NCBI GenBank assembly: GCA_029979375.1
Contig: JAPOHQ010000004.1
Location: forward strand, 1 to 37,290
Reading direction: 5' to 3'
Length of the DNA stretch: 37,290 nucleotides
DNA from: Microbacteriaceae bacterium
Lineage (GTDB): Bacteria; Actinomycetota; Actinomycetes; Actinomycetales; Microbacteriaceae
Of this stretch, positions 15,677 through 23,366 are shown one piece after another. The notes beneath the pieces were generated by a model. It worked only from the letters and a program-made list of their open reading frames with translations. It was not told where the DNA came from and searched no databases. Each line of letters starts with the position of its first letter. Position 1 is the stretch's first letter. Made by a program: the position numbers and the translations under genes.

Positions 15677-16620
15677 GCGTGCAGGTCGGTGTTGAGTTCA
15701 ACCCCGACACCTTCTCTGGCAATTGCCTCGACCGCTCCGTTTTGGCTGTTGCGCCTAAAGAGCAGCCCCGGCATTCCGCTGAGCTCGCTCGCCTTCACAA
15801 CTTGGCTGCGCTTGTCCACCATCAGTGTGACCTTGGTGCCAGCGGTTAGGTAGAGGCCGGCCTCGACAACCGAGTCATCTCCAATTGAGATGCCAATACC
15901 CGAGTTGGCACCCAAAAGCGCCCTCTTACCAATTGAAACCTTGTGCTTGCCCCCACCAGAGAGCGTTCCCATGATTGAGGCACCGCCACCGATGTCGGAG
16001 CCGTCTCCGACAACAACTCCCTGCGAGATCCTCCCCTCCACCATCGAAGAGCCGAGGGTCCCGGCATTGAAGTTCACGAAGCCCTCGTGCATCACGGTGG
16101 TGCCGGGAGCGAGGTGAGCGCCGAGTCTCACTCGGTTGGCATCGGCAATCCTTACCTTTTGGGGCACCACGTAGTCAATCAGTCTGGGGAACTTGTCCAG
16201 AGAATGCGGCGCTACACCAGCTGCCCTGAACTCGATGGCCTTTTTGGCATAGACATCCGGAAGAACTGGCCCACGGGCGGTAAAGATCGCAATGGGGAGG
16301 TTGGGTATGAGCCCCTCAAGGTTGATCTTGTTTGGCTCGACTTTGAGGTGACTCAGCAGGTGGAGTCTGAGGTAGGCGTCCTGGGTGCTGGTGACCTCGA
16401 GCTCGAGATCGATTTCACATCGAATCACCTCGGTTGTGACTTCCCGAAGCTCATCCGATCCAGCAACAAGGTCAAGCTCCTTGGGCGGAAACCACTGCAA
16501 GTCTGACTGCGGAGCAGGCCCAAGCTGTGGGTCTGGATACCAAACATCCAGAATCTGGCCGTCGCTCGCGCGAGTAGCCAGGCCATGACCCCAGGCCTTA
16601 CCGGAGAGGAACTCACTCAT
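15673..16620 (-). CDS. dapD: tetrahydrodipicolinate N-succinyltransferase (actinobacterial type)
   Basis: DapD succinylates tetrahydrodipicolinate in the lysine/meso-diaminopimelate pathway. The 315-residue protein has an N-terminal domain and then a left-handed beta-helix with hexapeptide repeats, roughly residues 155-265 (for example NAGTLGSSMVEGRIS and VVGDGSDIGGGASIMGTLSGG). The catalytic-type MHEGFVNFNAG segment precedes them. It is the longer form found in actinobacteria. It is divergent from dapE, the desuccinylase two steps later, with only 30 nt between the start codons. A TATTCT box 7 nt before ATG suggests a leaderless mRNA. Confidence 0.94.
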   Translation of the reverse strand: MSEFLSGKAWGHGLATRASDGQILDVWYPDPQLGPAPQSDLQWFPPKELDLVAGSDELREVTTEVIRCEIDLELEVTSTQDAYLRLHLLSHLKVEPNKINLEGLIPNLPIAIFTARGPVLPDVYAKKAIEFRAAGVAPHSLDKFPRLIDYVVPQKVRIADANRVRLGAHLAPGTTVMHEGFVNFNAGTLGSSMVEGRISQGVVVGDGSDIGGGASIMGTLSGGGKHKVSIGKRALLGANSGIGISIGDDSVVEAGLYLTAGTKVTLMVDKRSQVVKASELSGMPGLLFRRNSQNGAVEAIAREGVGVELNTDLHA

Positions 16621-16627
16621 CCGCTAA

Positions 16628-16643
16628 AGAATACAGGTAGCCT
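16628..16643. promoter_or_regulatory. back-to-back -10 elements of dapD and dapE
   Basis: Minus strand TATTCT (16633 to 16628) lies 7 nt before the dapD ATG. Plus strand TAGCCT (16638-16643) lies 7 nt before the dapE ATG. The hexamers are 4 nt apart, so the two initiation complexes would overlap. Neither gene has an SD sequence. Confidence 0.55.
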
Positions 16644-16650
16644 TTTTGGC

Positions 16651-17733
16651 ATGCCGAAACTGGATTTGAGCAAATCACTGGTCGAGTTGACCATCGACAT
16701 TTGCAATATCGAGTCAGTATCGGGCAACGAGAAGGCTCTCGCCGATGCCATCGAAGCCGAGCTCAGGCAACATTCCCACCTCGAGGTGATACGAAATCAG
16801 GATGCGGTCATTGCGAGAACCAACCTGGGTCGGGATCGGGTAGTGATCGCAGGTCACATCGACACCGTCCCGGTTGCCGGAAACCTTCCAGCCGAGCTGC
16901 ATCACTTCGAGAGAGAGCAGACGATTGTTGGCCGAGGATCGGTAGACATGAAGGCAGGCATTGCCGTCATGCTCAAGCTTGCTAAAGAGCTCACCGAGCC
17001 GAGTCACGACATCACTTGGATCTTCTACGATCACGAAGAGGTGGACAGCACCCTCAACGGGCTCGGCAGGATTGCTAGGGAGCAGCCAGAGCTGCTTTCG
17101 GGCAAGTTTGCAGTGCTCTGCGAGCCGACTAGCGCGCTTGTCGAGGGCGGTTGCAATGGCACGATGCGAGTGAAGCTGACGACAGCCGGCATCAAGGCCC
17201 ACTCCGCAAGACCCTGGATGGGTAGCAACGCCATCCACAGCGCCGCGCCGGTGCTGCAGACCCTAGCTAGCTTCACTCCCGAAACGGTTGCGGTGGATGG
17301 GCTTGATTACCGCGAGAGCCTAAACGCGGTGCGGATCAATGCGGGCATTGCGGGAAACGTGATTCCGGATAGCTGTGACGTGGAGGTCAACTACCGCTTT
17401 GCCCCAAGCAAGAGTGCCGCTGATGCCGAGGCTTACCTTCGGGAGGTTTTCGAAGGGGTTCAACTTGAGGTTATAGACGTTGCTGAGGGGGCAAGGCCGG
17501 GATTAGATACCGAGCTTGCCAAGGCCTTTATTGCCGCCATCGGAGCAACCGCGCGACCGAAGTATGGCTGGACCGATGTTGCCCGATTCTCAGCTCTTGG
17601 AATACCAGCGGTGAACTATGGCCCCGGTGATCCTTCGCTTGCGCATGCGGACAACGAGAACGTCCCCGTTGGCCACATTTTTGACGTAGAGGCCGGCCTC
17701 CGAGCATGGCTGAGCGGCTCCGAGGTGGCTTAA
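16651..17733 (+). CDS. dapE: succinyl-diaminopimelate desuccinylase
   Basis: DapE is a dinuclear zinc M20-family hydrolase that releases succinate from N-succinyl-LL-diaminopimelate. The 360-residue protein has the metal-ligand motif VIAGHIDTVP, the bridging aspartate in GSVDMKAGIAV, the general-base/ligand pair in YDHEEVDST, the glutamate of LCEPTSALVEGG and a C-terminal histidine in LAHADNENVPVGH. The dimerisation lid begins at TTAGIKAHSARPW. The frame opens 22 codons earlier inside dapD, but ATG at 16651 gives the normal family N-terminus and fits the TAGCCT box at 16638-16643. Confidence 0.93.
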   Translation: MPKLDLSKSLVELTIDICNIESVSGNEKALADAIEAELRQHSHLEVIRNQDAVIARTNLGRDRVVIAGHIDTVPVAGNLPAELHHFEREQTIVGRGSVDMKAGIAVMLKLAKELTEPSHDITWIFYDHEEVDSTLNGLGRIAREQPELLSGKFAVLCEPTSALVEGGCNGTMRVKLTTAGIKAHSARPWMGSNAIHSAAPVLQTLASFTPETVAVDGLDYRESLNAVRINAGIAGNVIPDSCDVEVNYRFAPSKSAADAEAYLREVFEGVQLEVIDVAEGARPGLDTELAKAFIAAIGATARPKYGWTDVARFSALGIPAVNYGPGDPSLAHADNENVPVGHIFDVEAGLRAWLSGSEVA

Positions 17734-17754
17734 CTCCCGTAAATCTGGGATAAT
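17726..17754 (+). promoter_or_regulatory. putative promoter of the DUF3117 gene
   Basis: GATAAT at 17749-17754 is a good -10, with TGGCTT at 17726-17731 as a weak -35 and a 17-nt spacer. The start would be near 17761, which leaves a leader of about 27 nt containing AAGGAG at 17773-17778. Confidence 0.5.
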
Positions 17755-17787
17755 TGACCCCGCAAACCCCCCAAGGAGTCAATTCTT

Positions 17788-17961
17788 ATGGCAGCAATGA
17801 AGCCTCGCACCGGAGACGGACCAATGGAGGCAGAGCGCGAACCTCGCGGTTTGATTGTTTTGCGAGTCCCACTTGAGGGCGGCGGACGCCTGGTTGTCTC
17901 TGTGAATGATGATGAGGCTAAGGAACTGCACAAAGTTCTAGCCGGCGTCATCAAGAAGTAG
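17788..17961 (+). CDS. DUF3117 small protein
   Basis: The 57-residue protein begins MAAMKPRTGDGPMEAERE, contains VPLEGGGRLVVSV near residues 27-39 and ends with a helical segment to Ile-Lys-Lys. This is the signature of DUF3117, a 55-60-residue family almost universal in actinobacteria (M. tuberculosis Rv1211 type). Function is unknown. The start is secure: AAGGAG lies 9 nt upstream and the family always begins MAAMKPRTGDGP. The stop abuts the stop of the convergent O-methyltransferase inside an 18-bp palindrome. Its position after dapE and before the methyltransferase and tatB matches the conserved actinobacterial order. Confidence 0.93.
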   Translation: MAAMKPRTGDGPMEAEREPRGLIVLRVPLEGGGRLVVSVNDDEAKELHKVLAGVIKK

Positions 17962-17970
17962 CTACTTCTT
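17953..17970. repeat. 18-bp perfect palindrome across two convergent stop codons
   Basis: AAGAAGTAG followed by its exact reverse complement CTACTTCTT. Each half encodes Lys-Lys-stop (TAG), one for DUF3117 and one for the O-methyltransferase. There is no spacer, so an RNA hairpin would have to open its central bases, and no T run follows. Confidence 0.9.
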
Positions 17971-18588
17971 AGCAACCACCAGCAAACCATCGCCGACCAT
18001 GGACATGGTCGTGAGGTAACCCTCGTCTGTGGCGAAGTGGTCGATTACCTTCCGAATCGCATCGGTCTCATCTTCACGCAGCGCTGGGTTTGGAACCCGA
18101 TCGCGCCAGAGGGCATGCGCCAAGACAATTACCCCTCCGGGCTTAGCAATCGAGACTGCCTGGCCCAAGACTGCGGCTAGATCGTTGGGATCTAGGTCCA
18201 GAAAAACTAGGTCGTAAGCGGCTTCCGCCATATTCCCCAGCACGCTAGAGGCGCGCCCGGTAATCACTCTGATCCTGGAGGGCAGGATCCCAGCCGCCTT
18301 GAAGTTATCGCGCGCGACGTTCTGATATTCCGGTTCCTCGTCAATGGTGGTCAGCGTGGAGTCATCGGAGGCGCTGAGCAACCACAGGCTCGATACCCCG
18401 GCTCCAGTGCCAACCTCAACGATGGACTTTGCACCGGCAATCGCGGCAAGTGTTGCAAGCTGGTTTCCGGTTGCAACCGTTACCGACTCAACTCCCAGCT
18501 CTTCAGCACTGCGACGTGCCTTTGCAATGTGGGCAGGTTCGGAAGCAAGGTCCTCGGAATACTTCCAGCTTGAGATTTTGTCGATCAT
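17962..18588 (-). CDS. class I SAM-dependent O-methyltransferase family protein
   Basis: The 208-residue protein has the Rossmann methyltransferase fold with motif I IVEVGTGAGVSSLWL (56-70) and acidic residue TTIDEEPE (80-87), as in the COMT-like cation-dependent family (M. tuberculosis Rv1220c type). Family members usually bind a divalent cation through a DADK-type motif and a later Asp-Asn pair before LW. Here the matching places read D131-L132-D133-P and A157-H158 before A-L-W, so the Asp-Asn pair is lost and the metal site may be altered. Substrate unknown. The gene is convergent with DUF3117 and divergent from tatB. Confidence 0.85.
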   Translation of the reverse strand: MIDKISSWKYSEDLASEPAHIAKARRSAEELGVESVTVATGNQLATLAAIAGAKSIVEVGTGAGVSSLWLLSASDDSTLTTIDEEPEYQNVARDNFKAAGILPSRIRVITGRASSVLGNMAEAAYDLVFLDLDPNDLAAVLGQAVSIAKPGGVIVLAHALWRDRVPNPALREDETDAIRKVIDHFATDEGYLTTMSMVGDGLLVVAKK

Positions 18589-18639
18589 CTTGGCCCCAGC
18601 TTAGATTCCAGTTTGGATATTCCTTGGATGCGGTGGGGG

Positions 18640-18645
18640 TAAACT
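18640..18645 (+). promoter_or_regulatory. -10 element of tatB, leaderless layout
   Basis: TAAACT is followed by 6 nt and then the tatB ATG. Initiation 6-7 nt downstream would fall on the A of ATG. The same hexamer and spacing precede the ferritin-like gene at 27469. No SD sequence is present. Confidence 0.55.
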
Positions 18646-18651
18646 CGTGGC

Positions 18652-19005
18652 ATGTTTGGTCTGAGCGCGGAAAAGCTTTTGCTGCTTGCGCTGCTGGCAG
18701 TTCTGATCATTGGCCCCGAACGCCTGCCCTACTACGCAAAACAAATGGGCGAGTGGGTGAAAAAGGGCAAGCGCATGATCGACAATGCGCAGGTTCAGAT
18801 GAAAGAGGAGCTCGGTGAGGGCTTCGAGGACCTCGACTGGAAGAAGCTTGATCCCAGGCAGTATGACCCCAGGAGGATTGTCCGCGAGGCTCTGCGTGAA
18901 GAAAAGAAGACCTCAAATGCGGCCACCAAGCTGAATCGTGCCAAGCCACCTCAGAAGCCACTCGAACTAGGAGAGACTCCTCCGTTCGACCTGGAATCGA
19001 CCTAA
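18652..19005 (+). CDS. tatB: twin-arginine translocase subunit TatB
   Basis: TatB is the membrane component that, with TatC, recognises twin-arginine signal peptides. The 117-residue protein has one N-terminal transmembrane helix (about 7-21, AEKLLLLALLAVLIIGP), the hinge GPERLP conserved in TatA/B, and an amphipathic helix. A long charged tail contains LDWKKLDPRQYDPRRIVREAL, typical of actinobacterial TatB. This tail distinguishes it from TatA. tatA and tatC are not in the window. The stop overlaps that of the aldehyde dehydrogenase by 4 nt (CTAA). Confidence 0.93.
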   Translation: MFGLSAEKLLLLALLAVLIIGPERLPYYAKQMGEWVKKGKRMIDNAQVQMKEELGEGFEDLDWKKLDPRQYDPRRIVREALREEKKTSNAATKLNRAKPPQKPLELGETPPFDLEST

Positions 19006-20474
19006 ATCCGACCCATCCAACGCGCGAGCTTCGTCATCAGCGGAGCCATCCTGCGGTATTCCTTAGCCCTGCTCGGCAGGCCAATCGGTAGCTTGTTTGC
19101 CACCCCGATAGTCCGGTTCTCTGTGAAGCGCAGTAGCCCGCCTGGACCCGAGCGGCGGTGCATGCCGGATTGCTTCATTCCACCCATGGGAGCGGCCATA
19201 GTTGCCATTGAGGCGCGGTAACCCTCGTTGATGTTTACCGAACCAGCCATCAGGCGGGAGGCGAGCTTGAGTGCCTCCTTGGGGTTACCCACTACCGATG
19301 CGTTCAAGCCGTATTCGGTGGCATTTGCAAGCTCGACCGCCTCATCGAGTGAGGAGTAAGGTACCAGCGCAATGACTGGGCCAAAGACCTCTTTGTGGAG
19401 AATCTCGGCCCCGTGAGGGATATCGCTCAGAACAGTAGGCGCATAGAAGTTTGGACCAATATCGCTCCGCACCTGACCCCCAGTTACAACCCTCGCGCCT
19501 TCCTTCTTTGCTCGTTCGACGAAGCCGGACACCCTCTCGAGTTGAGCCTGGGAGCTGAGGGCTCCGAGATCAAAGTCAAAGTCGTTGGACACACCCAGGG
19601 TCAGCGACTCAACCTTGTCCTTCAGCACAGCCTCGAACGCGGCTAACGCATGGGCTGGGACATACAGTCGCTCGATCGAAACGCAGAGCTGCCCGGCATT
19701 GCCAAAGGCACTGGCGATCGCCATCTCGGCAGCCTCGGCAAGGTCTGCACCCGGCATCACGATCATTGGGTTCTTGCCGCCAAGCTCAAGCGAATAACCG
19801 ATCAGCCTGCTCGCCGCGCGCTGCGCCACGAGTTTGCCGGTGGCAGTTGACCCAGTGAATGCCATGTAATCCGCATTGTCTGTAACCGCGTTTCCCACCT
19901 CGGTTGGGTCGCCGTGAACTACCTGCCAAACCTTCTCCGGAATCCCGACCGCTACCGCAATGTCCCTAGCGAGCTTGACTGTCTTCGCGGTTTGGTTATC
20001 GGCTTTTTGAACAACTGAATTCCCTGCGAGCAGCGCCGGAATGACATCCATCATTGTCAGAGCAAGCGGGTAATTCCATGGGGTCACGATGCCAACCACT
20101 CCCACGGGGGCCGGCTCGGTGTAGGCGGTGATCAGAAGCGGCACCCCACCGCGAACCTTCTTGCGTTCTAGGAGCTTTGGCGAAGTCTTCGCATAGTAGG
20201 AGATGGCAGCCAGAGCGCCCGTGATCTCCTCGAAGGCGTGAGCCCGGGACTTTCCGGTCTCTCGCTGCAAGATATCCATGAGCTCGTCCTGGCGCGCGAT
20301 AACCGCGTCCACTAGGCGGTAAGCAATCTTGCTTCGCTCTGCAGGAGGAGTCTGTGACCAAGACTTCTGGGCCGACCTGCCCTCATCAAACCGCAGCGCA
20401 ACGTCGGTGGCGCTGTGAGCCTCAAGGTCGTGGAGTTTCTTGCCGCTGATTGGATCGATTATCGCTATTGCCAT
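19002..20474 (-). CDS. succinate-semialdehyde dehydrogenase-like aldehyde dehydrogenase
   Basis: The 490-residue NAD(P)-dependent aldehyde dehydrogenase has the oxyanion asparagine N134 in TPWNYP, general base E230 in LELGGKNP and catalytic C264 in GNAGQLCVSIERLYV. The C-terminal extension after FTENRTIGVANK resembles actinobacterial GabD2-type enzymes that oxidise succinate semialdehyde to succinate. The exact substrate cannot be fixed from sequence alone. It lies 6 nt after mrp on the same strand, so it is the last gene of a four-gene reverse unit. No GABA transaminase or 2-oxoglutarate decarboxylase is visible here. Confidence 0.85.
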   Translation of the reverse strand: MAIAIIDPISGKKLHDLEAHSATDVALRFDEGRSAQKSWSQTPPAERSKIAYRLVDAVIARQDELMDILQRETGKSRAHAFEEITGALAAISYYAKTSPKLLERKKVRGGVPLLITAYTEPAPVGVVGIVTPWNYPLALTMMDVIPALLAGNSVVQKADNQTAKTVKLARDIAVAVGIPEKVWQVVHGDPTEVGNAVTDNADYMAFTGSTATGKLVAQRAASRLIGYSLELGGKNPMIVMPGADLAEAAEMAIASAFGNAGQLCVSIERLYVPAHALAAFEAVLKDKVESLTLGVSNDFDFDLGALSSQAQLERVSGFVERAKKEGARVVTGGQVRSDIGPNFYAPTVLSDIPHGAEILHKEVFGPVIALVPYSSLDEAVELANATEYGLNASVVGNPKEALKLASRLMAGSVNINEGYRASMATMAAPMGGMKQSGMHRRSGPGGLLRFTENRTIGVANKLPIGLPSRAKEYRRMAPLMTKLARWMGRI

Positions 20475-20480
20475 GGGAGT

Positions 20481-21581
20481 TTAAATCGCTTTCAGACCGA
20501 GCTTCTTCCCGGCGATTCCGGGAGGTATTTTGGATATCCTCTCAACGAGCGAGGCGAAGCCTTCGAGCTCAGCCTCCAGCGTGGCGGCATCGAGTGGCTG
20601 ACCTTGATCACTAGCGGCTCTCAAGAGCTCGCTGAGGGGCAACTGCGCGAGCAATTCAACCTCTTGACCGCTGAGTTCGCCAAGCCGTTTTGCCACGGCC
20701 TCGCCACCGCCAACACCGAAGATTTCTTGCCTGCCCTGCGGCGTTGCCAGATAGCTGAGATTCTCGACGACACCCAGAATGCTCTGGCCGGTCTGCAGTC
20801 CTATCGCACCGCTACGCTCGGCCACCGTTGCCGCGGTTTGCTGCGGTGTGGTGACCACGAGCGAGAGGGCCTTGGGAAGGAGCTGGCCGAGACTGATTGC
20901 AACATCGCCGGTTCCAGGGGGAAGGTCGACGAGCAAGAAGTCAAGATCTCCCCAGTAGACATCTGTCAAGAACTGCTCGATGGCTCTGTGCAGCATGGGT
21001 CCACGCCAGCCAACCGGCTGATTGTTTTCCACGAAGAATCCAATCGACATCACCCTGACATCGTGGGCGATCGGTGGCAGCATCAGCTCATCGACCTTCG
21101 TGGGCCCCTGGGCTATCCCCATGATCTGTGGGATCGAGTAGCCAAAGATATCCGCGTCGATCAGGCCAACATTGAATCCCTTGCGAGCAAGGGCGATGGC
21201 AAGATTTGCGGTGATGGTCGACTTGCCAACTCCACCCTTGCCACTTCCAACGAAGATGACGCGCGTGAGATTGTCCTCGGCGGCAAAGGGATTGTGCCTG
21301 ATTGGTTTAGAACCCCTCAGCTTTTGCTTGAGCTCGTCGCGTTCCTGCTGATTCATCGCGGTCATGCTCACCTCGACCTCGGTGAACTTCGATGAGAGCG
21401 CCTCCCTGACATCGCGCTCAATCTTCTGGGCAGCCGGGCAGCCCACGATGGTCAGCTTTATCTCAGCCACCACTTTGTCGCCAGTTACCGTAACCGAACC
21501 AACCATTCCAAGGTCTGTGATGGGTCTGCGCAGCTCGGGATCAATTACCGTGCTAAGCGCAGCTATGGCCTTTTCACTCAC
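20481..21581 (-). CDS. mrp: Mrp/NBP35-family P-loop ATPase (Fe-S carrier type)
   Basis: The 366-residue protein has an N-terminal MIP18/DUF59 domain (about 1-75, with C48 in IVGCPAAQ). The ParA/MinD-like ATPase follows, with deviant Walker A GSGKGGVGKST (112-122), DADIFGYSIPQIMG and LVDLPPGTGD. Family members bind and transfer Fe-S clusters or apply ATPase activity in metal-centre assembly. The C-terminal CxxC cluster ligands of E. coli-type Mrp are absent; the matching place reads ENLSYLATPQGRQE, so any cluster must be held differently. It starts with GTG at 21581 overlapping the DUF1003 stop (GTGA) and precedes the aldehyde dehydrogenase. Confidence 0.9.
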   Translation of the reverse strand: MSEKAIAALSTVIDPELRRPITDLGMVGSVTVTGDKVVAEIKLTIVGCPAAQKIERDVREALSSKFTEVEVSMTAMNQQERDELKQKLRGSKPIRHNPFAAEDNLTRVIFVGSGKGGVGKSTITANLAIALARKGFNVGLIDADIFGYSIPQIMGIAQGPTKVDELMLPPIAHDVRVMSIGFFVENNQPVGWRGPMLHRAIEQFLTDVYWGDLDFLLVDLPPGTGDVAISLGQLLPKALSLVVTTPQQTAATVAERSGAIGLQTGQSILGVVENLSYLATPQGRQEIFGVGGGEAVAKRLGELSGQEVELLAQLPLSELLRAASDQGQPLDAATLEAELEGFASLVERISKIPPGIAGKKLGLKAI

Positions 21582-22090
21582 TTTGACTTCTTGCGAGGTG
21601 CTGGCTTTCTAAGCTCCTCGAGCATTTCGGCAAGGGCCTCGCGGATCTCATCGCGCACCTGCTCCTTGGTCGCTACCTCTTCGAGAGCGAGCCTGAGCGC
21701 GGCGACCTCACGAGCGAGGTATTCGGTGTCGGCGAGATTCTGCTCCGCTCGCTGACGGTCCTGCTCAAACTTGACCCTGTCCCTATCGTCCTGACGGTTC
21801 TGAGCCAAAAGGATCAGCGGTGCTGCATAACTGGCCTGCAGGGAGAGAATGAGAGTTAGCAGGGTGAAGTTCAGTGCCCTTGGGTCAAACTGGGTGCCGA
21901 CGGGTGCGAGGGTGTTCCAGGTGAGCCAGAGCGCAACGAACACGGTCATGGCAATCAGGAATGCACCGGTACCCATCGCTCTCGCGAAGCGTTCCGAAAT
22001 GCGTCCGACCGTCTCCTGGCTCAGGTAGGGGAGGCGAAACACTGAGCGACGGCCCAGTGGTCTCTCAAGCTGCGATTGATTACGCGCCAT
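21578..22090 (-). CDS. DUF1003 membrane protein
   Basis: The 170-residue protein has two closely spaced transmembrane helices (about 40-58 and 72-93), separated by the WNTLAP segment typical of DUF1003, followed by a long charged coiled-coil-like C-terminus rich in Glu, Arg and Ala. Function is unknown. The start is ATG at 22090 with SD AGGAGG inside the end of the upstream MgtE-like gene; the two frames overlap by 11 nt. The frame stays open further upstream, but that would run deeper into the neighbouring gene. The position between the MgtE-like gene and mrp is conserved in many actinobacteria. Confidence 0.87.
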   Translation of the reverse strand: MARNQSQLERPLGRRSVFRLPYLSQETVGRISERFARAMGTGAFLIAMTVFVALWLTWNTLAPVGTQFDPRALNFTLLTLILSLQASYAAPLILLAQNRQDDRDRVKFEQDRQRAEQNLADTEYLAREVAALRLALEEVATKEQVRDEIREALAEMLEELRKPAPRKKSK

Positions 22091-23327
22091 CGGTCTCCTC
22101 CTCACTTCTCCAGTCGTCCGGTAGTAGGTGATCCAAAACATCGTCAACGGTCACGGCTCCAAGGAGGTGCCGCTCCTGATCAACCACGGGCAATGCCACG
22201 AGGTCATAGGTGGCCAAATCGCGGTGAATCTGGGCAATCGGAGTGTCGGCAGGAATTGGCTCCAGCTCGGCATCAACCAGGGTTCCAAGGCGCTCGCCGG
22301 GGGGATTGCGGAGCAGTTTCTGGAAGTGCACTACCCCAAGGAACCTTCCCGCCGGAGTCTCATAGGGCGGCATGGTTACAAAAACCTGGGCCGCCAGAAC
22401 CGGCTCCACTTCCTTGCGCCTGATCAGCGCCAGCGCCTCGGCGACGGTGGTGTCGGCTGCGGCGATGATCGGTTCCGGAGTCATCAGACCACCTGCGGTG
22501 TAGGGCTCATAGGCGAGCAGCAAGCGAATATCTTCCGCTTCCTCATCGTCCATAAGGTCCAGCAGCACCTCTGTGCGCTCCGCGGGCAGGTTGGCCATCA
22601 GGTCCGCGGCGTCATCCGGGCCCATCAGGTCCAGTACCTCCGCGGCGCGCTCGTCCTCGAGCTCGTTGATGATCTCCAGCTGCTCTTCTTCTGGTAGCTC
22701 TTCCAGGAGGTCAGCTAGGCGCTCATCATCTAGCTCACCGGCCAGGGCGAGCATTCTGTCGTCTGGCAGGTCCATAACGGCGTTGGCCAGGTCGGCTGGC
22801 CTAAGGTCTGCCACGGCGCTCAGCAGCTGCTGAGCATCTTGGACCTGGGGATCTTCTTGTTTTTCGGCAACGTCCTGCCAGAGCACAAACTCCGTCGGAC
22901 CCTTGGCAAACGGGACATTGGAGCGCTTAGGGAGCCTGACGAACAGCTCGGTGAGAATCCAGTCTCCGCGCTTGTTCTTCTCGATTGCAAAGTCCTCAAT
23001 GGTTGCCACCTTGCGCTTGCCGATGAGCGAGACCTTGCGACCCAGCATCTCCGCGATTGCCCTGACCTCCTGGCCGCGCTGGGAGAAGCGACGCAGGTCG
23101 ATCAGCCCGTTGGTGATTACCTGACCTGGTGCGATTGCGGTAACCCTGGTGATTGGCAGGAAGACCCTTCGCCTGCCAGAAATCTCGATTACGAAGCCCG
23201 TTGCCCTGGGAGCCTGGGTCTTGCGATAGGCCATCAGAATGTCGACTACCTTGCCGACTCGGTCGCCCTGTGGGTCAAAGACGCCGCAGCCCACCAGCCT
23301 CGCCACGAAAACTCTGGTTGCGCTCAT
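22080..23327 (-). CDS. MgtE intracellular domain and CBS-pair protein without a channel
   Basis: The 415-residue protein has three parts: a PRC-barrel-like N-terminal region (about 1-150, with VFDPQGDRVGKVVDI); an acidic helical MgtE-N superhelix (about 165-275, repeated LxxLPEEE / LMGPDDAADLMANLP motifs); and a CBS pair (about 280-410, beginning PYTAGGLMTPEPII and ending GAVTVDDVLDHLL). In MgtE these cytosolic domains sense Mg2+ and gate the channel. Here no transmembrane channel follows, so it is a stand-alone sensor or scaffold. The start ATG at 23327 has GAGGT 6 nt upstream. It is the first gene of the unit with DUF1003, mrp and the aldehyde dehydrogenase. Confidence 0.88.
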   Translation of the reverse strand: MSATRVFVARLVGCGVFDPQGDRVGKVVDILMAYRKTQAPRATGFVIEISGRRRVFLPITRVTAIAPGQVITNGLIDLRRFSQRGQEVRAIAEMLGRKVSLIGKRKVATIEDFAIEKNKRGDWILTELFVRLPKRSNVPFAKGPTEFVLWQDVAEKQEDPQVQDAQQLLSAVADLRPADLANAVMDLPDDRMLALAGELDDERLADLLEELPEEEQLEIINELEDERAAEVLDLMGPDDAADLMANLPAERTEVLLDLMDDEEAEDIRLLLAYEPYTAGGLMTPEPIIAAADTTVAEALALIRRKEVEPVLAAQVFVTMPPYETPAGRFLGVVHFQKLLRNPPGERLGTLVDAELEPIPADTPIAQIHRDLATYDLVALPVVDQERHLLGAVTVDDVLDHLLPDDWRSEEETDGA

Positions 23328-23366
23328 AGAGATACCTCGCTTTCAGAGCAGTAAATTCGTGGCAAA

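Noticed and set aside
20415..21395. Long plus-strand open frame (326 codons) opposite the mrp gene
   Set aside because: It mirrors the codon pattern of mrp on the other strand, has no recognisable motif, and overlaps two confident genes.
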